Assembly: GCA_002887195.1 (NCBI GenBank)
Contig: PJAB01000413.1
Location: 1 to 27,415 of the forward strand
Length of the DNA: 27,415 nt
Source: Chrysochromulina parva
Lineage: Eukaryota > Haptophyta > Prymnesiales > Chrysochromulinaceae
Reading direction: 5' to 3'
Of the stretch, positions 27,082 to 27,415 are shown piece after piece. The notes beneath the pieces were generated by a model, which did no database searches, was not told where the DNA came from, and worked only from the letters and a program-made list of their open reading frames with translations. Numbering within the stretch: position 1 is the first letter of the stretch; the number at the start of each line of letters is the position of its first letter. The position numbers and the translations under genes are program-made.

Positions 27082-27415
27082 CGTTAACGGGATATTCTAT
27101 CGGATTTCCGGGATGGAGACGCGCATTGGAGATCACTCCTCCCCGTTTTCCCCACAGGGGAGTCGGCCCGGCGCCTCTCACGCTCGGCGGGGGAGCCCCC
27201 ATTCACAATGAGAAAAGAGGGGCTGATTGGAGATCGGGAAGCCAGGGTGTGAGTGTGAATTTAAAAAAGGAAAAGCAAGACCAGCGGCGCGTGGCTGTAA
27301 ACCTGGTCGCGCGTTGAAACATAGAATTGCGATTCATCAAAGCTACACAAGCAGCCTGGTGAGCGCGAAACCCGGTCCCTGCTAAAGCTAGACCAGGCTT
27401 ACATCGCGGTGGGTG
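27082..27415. other. Right-edge intergenic region
   Basis: Presumed promoter/5' UTR of the minus-strand four-TM gene at its left side. No supported coding region. An 8-bp inverted repeat AGCCTGGT/ACCAGGCT (27353-27360 and 27392-27399) encloses 31 nt. It is too short for a tRNA. Confidence 0.4.

Noticed and set aside
27353..27399. tRNA-like stem AGCCTGGT/ACCAGGCT
   Set aside because: Only 47 nt, no D, anticodon or T arms. It is just an inverted repeat.

Overview
The window looks like nuclear DNA of a GC-rich unicellular alga. The evidence is spliceosomal introns with GT..AG borders, an extracellular Pro-rich pherophorin-like protein, long single-exon membrane and coiled-coil proteins, a kinesin-light-chain-type TPR protein, and orthologues of strictly eukaryotic proteins (ASCC2, SUDS3, NEK-type kinase, NCKX exchanger, cathepsin D-like protease). 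A haptophyte is my best guess from overall style. That is an inference, and another algal lineage is possible. I recognise no virus, transposase, rRNA or tRNA.

Layout: an array of four perfect hairpins at the left edge (6-91); a Pro-rich/SEA-like/multi-pass membrane protein on the minus strand (380-4219); divergently from it ASCC2 with one intron and an extra SAM domain (4426-7596); convergent to that an NCKX-like exchanger (8181-10556, minus) with two unusual substitutions in its ion-binding repeat; a doubtful small membrane protein (10857-11555, minus); a tandem 86/80-bp duplication (11715-11880); a large coiled-coil protein (12108-15338, minus) divergent from an acylated TPR protein (15650-17224); a gene-poor stretch (17225-18121); a four-exon SUDS3/Sds3 gene (18122-19424, minus) divergent over only 187 bp from a four-exon NEK-like kinase (19612-23951); then, on the minus strand, a cathepsin D-like aspartic protease (24273-25796) and a four-TM protein with a ubiquitin-interacting motif (26125-27081).

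The genes do not form one pathway. Their products belong to ribosome-quality control/DNA repair (ASCC2), chromatin deacetylation (SUDS3), cytoskeleton/cilia (NEK, perhaps the coiled-coil protein), calcium transport (NCKX), surface sensing (Pro-rich protein) and proteolysis. Three of the gene pairs are head-to-head over 187-311 bp, so shared promoters are likely.

The most distinctive signal is in the introns. All four introns of the two plus-strand multi-exon genes (ASCC2 and NEK) carry a minisatellite built on CTGATGRCC with a 10- or 11-bp period, while the three introns of the adjacent SUDS3 gene carry none. Two of the four have direct repeats exactly spanning their splice sites (9 bp, and 16 bp with one mismatch), as expected for introns gained by insertion or segmental duplication. 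Splice sites were assigned by eye from reading frame, GT/AG borders and family conservation.
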